In this document: positions 6,017 to 9,001 of the stretch, piece by piece
Position numbering within the stretch: position 1 is the stretch's first letter
Layout of the letters: each line of letters opens with the position of its first letter
NCBI GenBank assembly: GCA_022865865.1
Contig: JALHTN010000425.1
Location: 1-9,001 of the forward strand
Reading direction: 5' to 3'
DNA: 9,001 nt
From: Anaerolineales bacterium
Lineage (GTDB): Bacteria; Chloroflexota; Anaerolineae; Anaerolineales; UBA4823
Made by a program: the position numbers and the translations under genes
Notes under the pieces: generated by a model
The model's input: the letters and a program-made list of their open reading frames with translations, nothing else
Told to the model about the DNA's origin: nothing
Database searches by the model: none

Positions 6017-7501
6017 ATGGTACAACAAACAACAACGATTTTGAATTATCTTGGGGGAAATTGGCAGGAGTCGAATTCATCTGATGTGCTGGAAGTAGTT
6101 AATCCAGCAAATGCAAAAACATTAGGTAGGGTTCCATTATCGACTGCTCAGGAAGTCGATTTAGCAGTTAATGAGGCCGCTTCAGCCTTTCTGGAATGGA
6201 AGAGAGTACCTCCTGCTGAACGCATCCAATACCTTTTTCGTTTGAAAGAACTGTTGGAACAGCATTTCGATGAGATAGCTTGTACGATAACTATCGAAAA
6301 TGGAAAAACTCTAAAAGAAGCACAGGGGGAGATGCGTCGGGCTATCGAGAATGTCGAGGTGGCTTGCGGCATCCCAACGATGATGCAGGGTGGAATTTTG
6401 GAAGATATCGCTCCTGGTATTGATGAATACATGCTGCGCCAACCAATTGGAGTTTGTGCGCTTATTTCGCCATTCAATTTCCCAGGCATGATCCCTTTCT
6501 GGTTTTTACCTTATGCTCTGGCATGCGGAAATACAGTGGTTGTCAAACCATCAGAGCGGACACCGCTGACGATGCAAAAAGTTTTCCACTTGCTTGAACA
6601 GGTTGGATTTGAGAAAGGTGTCGTCAACCTGGTTAATGGTGGACCGGAAACGGTCAATGCAATATTAGACCACCCGGATGTACGGGCGGTAAGTTTCGTT
6701 GGTTCTACACCGGTTGCACGCCATGTGTACAGCCGGGCAGCCCATAATGGCAAAAGAGTCCAGGCCCAGGGGGGTGCAAAAAATCCAATACTGATCCTTC
6801 CGGATGCAGATCCAGAAATGACAACCCAAATTGTGACAGACAGTGTCTTTGGAAATGCAGGGCAACGCTGTTTGGCAGCTTCGCTGGTGGTTACGGTAGG
6901 AGACGAAGCAAGAAAATCGTTTGTGCCAGCTTTGATTGAAGCAGCGGATAAGCGCAGAGTGGGTTATGGGCTGGAAGATGGAATCCAGATGGGTCCAGTG
7001 ATAACCCCACAGAGTAAAGAGCGAATACAGGGATTGATTCAGAAAGGTGTGGATGAAGGTGCAAATCTCCTTATCGATGGTCGTGAGGCAAGTATTGATG
7101 GCTATTCAAAGGGAAATTTTTTACGCCCTACAATTCTGGAAAATCTATCCCTCGCAGGTGAGGTGGTAAAAACGGAGATTTTCGGACCGGTTATGGGACT
7201 GGTTCATGTTCAGGACATTGATGAGGCGATCAAATTCGTTAACCAGGGGATTTATGGCAATATGGCATGTGTTTTCACATCGAGCGGCGCGGCAGCACGC
7301 AAATTCCGCAACCAAGCTGAGGCAGGAAATATTGGTATCAATATTGGAGTGGCAGCCCCAATGGCGTTTTTCCCCTTCAGCGGATGGAAGGAAAGTTTCT
7401 TCGGGACGCTCCATGGACAAAGCAACCACGCGGTGGAATTCTACACACAAACTAAAGTTGTGGTTGAAAGATGGCCTCGCGAATGGTCCAGAAAATTCTA
7501 G
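6017..7501 (+). CDS. Aldehyde dehydrogenase of the CoA-acylating methylmalonate-semialdehyde type (MmsA/IolA-like)
   Basis: A 494-residue cytosolic NAD-dependent enzyme. Landmarks: PFNFPG at 152-157 with oxyanion Asn154, KPSE at 177-180, GSTPVA at 229-234, catalytic Cys285 in GQRCLA, EIFGP at 387-391, and the C-terminal [12 protein letters not shown] at 452-463. The general-base Glu of ordinary aldehyde dehydrogenases is absent: the region reads QAQGGAKNP, with Ala250 in its place. That absence and the C-terminal pattern mark the methylmalonate-semialdehyde group, which makes acyl-CoA instead of a free acid. Arg108 and Arg284 match, as I recall, the two arginines tied to binding the substrate carboxylate in Bacillus subtilis IolA. 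The usual ALGGAKNH motif reads AQGGAKNP here, so specificity may differ. The start has AAGGTGA at 6007-6013, and the gene lies 11 nt after the dehydrogenase. It probably consumes the semialdehyde made by one of the neighbouring enzymes. Confidence 0.85.
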   Translation: MVQQTTTILNYLGGNWQESNSSDVLEVVNPANAKTLGRVPLSTAQEVDLAVNEAASAFLEWKRVPPAERIQYLFRLKELLEQHFDEIACTITIENGKTLKEAQGEMRRAIENVEVACGIPTMMQGGILEDIAPGIDEYMLRQPIGVCALISPFNFPGMIPFWFLPYALACGNTVVVKPSERTPLTMQKVFHLLEQVGFEKGVVNLVNGGPETVNAILDHPDVRAVSFVGSTPVARHVYSRAAHNGKRVQAQGGAKNPILILPDADPEMTTQIVTDSVFGNAGQRCLAASLVVTVGDEARKSFVPALIEAADKRRVGYGLEDGIQMGPVITPQSKERIQGLIQKGVDEGANLLIDGREASIDGYSKGNFLRPTILENLSLAGEVVKTEIFGPVMGLVHVQDIDEAIKFVNQGIYGNMACVFTSSGAAARKFRNQAEAGNIGINIGVAAPMAFFPFSGWKESFFGTLHGQSNHAVEFYTQTKVVVERWPREWSRKF

Positions 7502-7653
7502 GATGTAGCAATTACGGAATACAAGAAGGATAATCAGCGAAATCTCCCATGAAATAACATACCTGCTATGAGTAGATTGTTGAACTTGCGGATCAACTGG
7601 ATTTCAAACCAGCTGCCAGCATTGACTTAACCAATCACAGGGAATAGACGCTT
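7502..7653 (+). other. 152-nt gap between the aldehyde dehydrogenase and aminotransferase genes
   Basis: No convincing promoter, terminator or RNA is seen. A coding-like stretch in the aminotransferase frame runs from 7576 to a TAG at 7645-7647 and reads IVELADQLDFKPAASIDLTN and a few more residues; it has no start codon, since TAG at 7573-7575 closes it upstream. It may be the tail of a lost gene or chance. ATTACGGAAT at 7511-7520 is the regulator half-site with one extra G. A weak AGGGA at 7639-7643 serves the next gene. Confidence 0.3.
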
Positions 7654-8937
7654 ATGTCACAAGAAATGCTCTCAAATCTTTCGCCAGTATGGCCTCACTT
7701 CACGCCGATTATTGCATCACGAGCTGCTGGCTGTTATGTTTACGACCAAGGTGGAGTTGAATACCTTGATTTTACGTGTGGGATCGGGGTAACCAACACC
7801 GGTCACTGCCATCCCCAAGTTGTCGAGGCGATTCGTAAGCAGGCAGGTTTGCTGCTGCATGGCCAGGTTAACATCATTGTTCACGAACCGATGCTTGAAT
7901 TGATCGCGGAGCTGCGTACCATAGTAGATCCCAGTTTAGATGGCTTCTTCTTCAGTAATTCAGGCGCTGAAGCGATTGAAGGCGCGCTCAAGCTGGCGCG
8001 GCAAGCTACTGGGCGTCCCAATGTGATTGTGTTTCAAGGCAGCTTTCATGGACGAACGGTGGGAACCATGTCGCTGACCACCTCCAAAACCATCTACCGC
8101 GCCGGGTATCAGCCTTTAATGCCAGGTGTCTTTGTGGCACCTTACCCATATTCTTTCCGCTACGGTTGGGATGATGAGCAGACCAGCCAATGGTGTTTAA
8201 ATGAGTTGGATTACTTGCTCGCCTCTCAAACTGCTCCAAATGAGACAGCTGCAATATTGATCGAACCTGTTTTGGGGGAGGGTGGATACGTGGTACCACC
8301 AAAAAGTTTTATGCAAGGCTTGCAGGAAATCTGTAAGCAGTATGGCATTCTGCTGATCTGCGATGAGGTCCAATCTGGTTTTGGCCGAACTGGGAAGTGG
8401 TTCGCTTATGAGCACTTTCAGATCGAACCTGATATTGTCGTAGTTGCCAAAGGCCTTGCTTCGGGTTTGCCACTTTCTGGTGTGATCAGCAGTTTGGAGA
8501 TAATGAACCGCTGGGAGCCTGGTTCACACGGTGGCACCTATGGAGGTAATGCCGTTGCGTGTGCCGCGGCAGCTGCCACGATCCGGGTGATCCGGGATGA
8601 AGGTTTGCTTGAAAATACGCAAAAGCGGGGTGCTCAGTTGCTCATGGGTTTGCGCCATCTCCAAGAGAATTATCCCTATATCGGTGATGTTAGGGGATTG
8701 GGATTAATGATCGGAACAGAATTCCGAACCTCTGAGAACAAACCGGACAAGAAATCAGCCAAAGCAGTTGTGCAGGCTTGTTTGGAATCTGGTTTATTAT
8801 TGCTCACCTGTGGGACCTGGGATAATACCGTGCGCTGGATCCCACCATTGATCGTCGATGATAAACAAGTTGATCAGGCATTGGGTATATTTAATCAAGC
8901 AGTAGAACGAGTGACATCTGGTCCCAGGGTTGAATAA
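7654..8937 (+). CDS. Class III PLP-dependent aminotransferase (4-aminobutyrate/omega-amino acid type)
   Basis: A 427-residue fold-type I enzyme, full length for the family. SNSGAEAIEGALKLAR at 101-116 contains the cofactor phosphate loop. FHGRT is at 131-135, IEPVLGEGG at 203-211, and CDEVQSGFGRTGKWF at 236-250 carries Asp237, which binds the pyridine nitrogen. Lys266 in VVAKGLASGLPLSG is the Schiff-base lysine, GGTYGGN is at 293-299, and Arg394 in VRWIPPL is in the position that usually holds the substrate carboxylate. Class III enzymes mostly move terminal amino groups (GABA, beta-alanine, ornithine, lysine epsilon-amine). Some archaeal relatives annotated as GABA aminotransferases are amino acid racemases, so that is an alternative. 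The ATG at 7654 has AGGGA at 7639-7643, 10 nt away, and a stop at 7645-7647 prevents an upstream extension. It probably feeds or parallels the aldehyde-producing dehydrogenase of the cluster. Confidence 0.88.
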   Translation: MSQEMLSNLSPVWPHFTPIIASRAAGCYVYDQGGVEYLDFTCGIGVTNTGHCHPQVVEAIRKQAGLLLHGQVNIIVHEPMLELIAELRTIVDPSLDGFFFSNSGAEAIEGALKLARQATGRPNVIVFQGSFHGRTVGTMSLTTSKTIYRAGYQPLMPGVFVAPYPYSFRYGWDDEQTSQWCLNELDYLLASQTAPNETAAILIEPVLGEGGYVVPPKSFMQGLQEICKQYGILLICDEVQSGFGRTGKWFAYEHFQIEPDIVVVAKGLASGLPLSGVISSLEIMNRWEPGSHGGTYGGNAVACAAAAATIRVIRDEGLLENTQKRGAQLLMGLRHLQENYPYIGDVRGLGLMIGTEFRTSENKPDKKSAKAVVQACLESGLLLLTCGTWDNTVRWIPPLIVDDKQVDQALGIFNQAVERVTSGPRVE

Positions 8938-8959
8938 GCATAGAGAAAAGGATTAGCGT

Positions 8960-8986
8960 TTTGGTCATGCTGGTCAATTGACCAAA
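8960..8986. promoter_or_regulatory. Palindromic candidate operator at the right edge
   Basis: TGGTCAATTGACCA (8971-8984) is a perfect 14-bp palindrome. A further half, TTTGGTCA at 8960-8967, is the exact reverse complement of TGACCAAA at 8979-8986, so three half-sites are packed together. The TGGTC...GACCA form resembles operators of GntR/FadR-type regulators, though this is only similarity of pattern. No T-run follows, so it is not a standard terminator. It stands 22 nt beyond the aminotransferase stop and probably serves the next gene, outside the window. Confidence 0.45.
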
Positions 8987-9001
8987 TCAAGACCTTTACT
9001 G

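Noticed and set aside
7595..7612. Possible hairpin in the gap before the aminotransferase (CTGG paired with CCAG)
   Set aside because: Four base pairs followed by a mismatch, and no T-run; not distinguishable from chance.
7568..7630. 20-codon ORF with ATG at 7568 in the gap before the aminotransferase
   Set aside because: No Shine-Dalgarno and no recognisable features; a chance ORF is the simplest reading.

Overview
The window looks like a piece of a bacterial chromosome of moderate GC content. All genes are on the + strand. Protein style (a paired ABC exporter and an amino-acid catabolic cluster with an Lrp/AsnC regulator) would suit an anaerobic or facultative amino-acid user, possibly Chloroflexota/Anaerolineae. 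That assignment is an impression from protein style; there is no rRNA or marker gene to test it.

Region 1 (1-4074) is an exporter operon. A leader of about 110 nt holds an inverted repeat (15-44) and a possible 30-codon leader ORF (74-166). Two half-size ABC exporter genes follow, 2 nt apart, and a clear intrinsic terminator closes the unit (4038-4074). The subunits are asymmetric and complementary. The first keeps LSGGQ but has Asp at the catalytic Glu position and Gln at the H-loop. The second has Glu and His but a degenerate LSQGQ signature. This is the layout of heterodimeric exporters of the TM287/288, BmrCD and LmrCD type.

Region 2 (4075-4835) is regulatory. It holds a 14-bp perfect palindrome, a candidate promoter, an Lrp/AsnC-family regulator (4200-4673) and a palindromic site (4720-4737) in front of the next operon. 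A 9-bp half-site, A(T/C)TACGA(A/T)T, occurs twice upstream of the regulator, exactly 30 bp apart, and twice in opposite orientation in the downstream palindrome. This points to autoregulation plus control of the downstream genes.

Region 3 (4836-8937) is a catabolic cluster. It encodes a saccharopine-dehydrogenase-family protein resembling lysine 6-dehydrogenase, an aldehyde dehydrogenase of the CoA-acylating methylmalonate-semialdehyde type, and, after a 152-nt gap, a class III PLP aminotransferase. Together they could turn a terminal amino group into an aldehyde (by dehydrogenase or aminotransferase) and then into an acyl-CoA or acid. Lysine and beta-alanine/3-aminoisobutyrate are the main candidate substrates, and the sequence does not settle which.

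The right edge (8938-9001) has no gene but carries a 14-bp palindrome that probably belongs to the next transcription unit. No mobile element, CRISPR array, tRNA or rRNA was seen.
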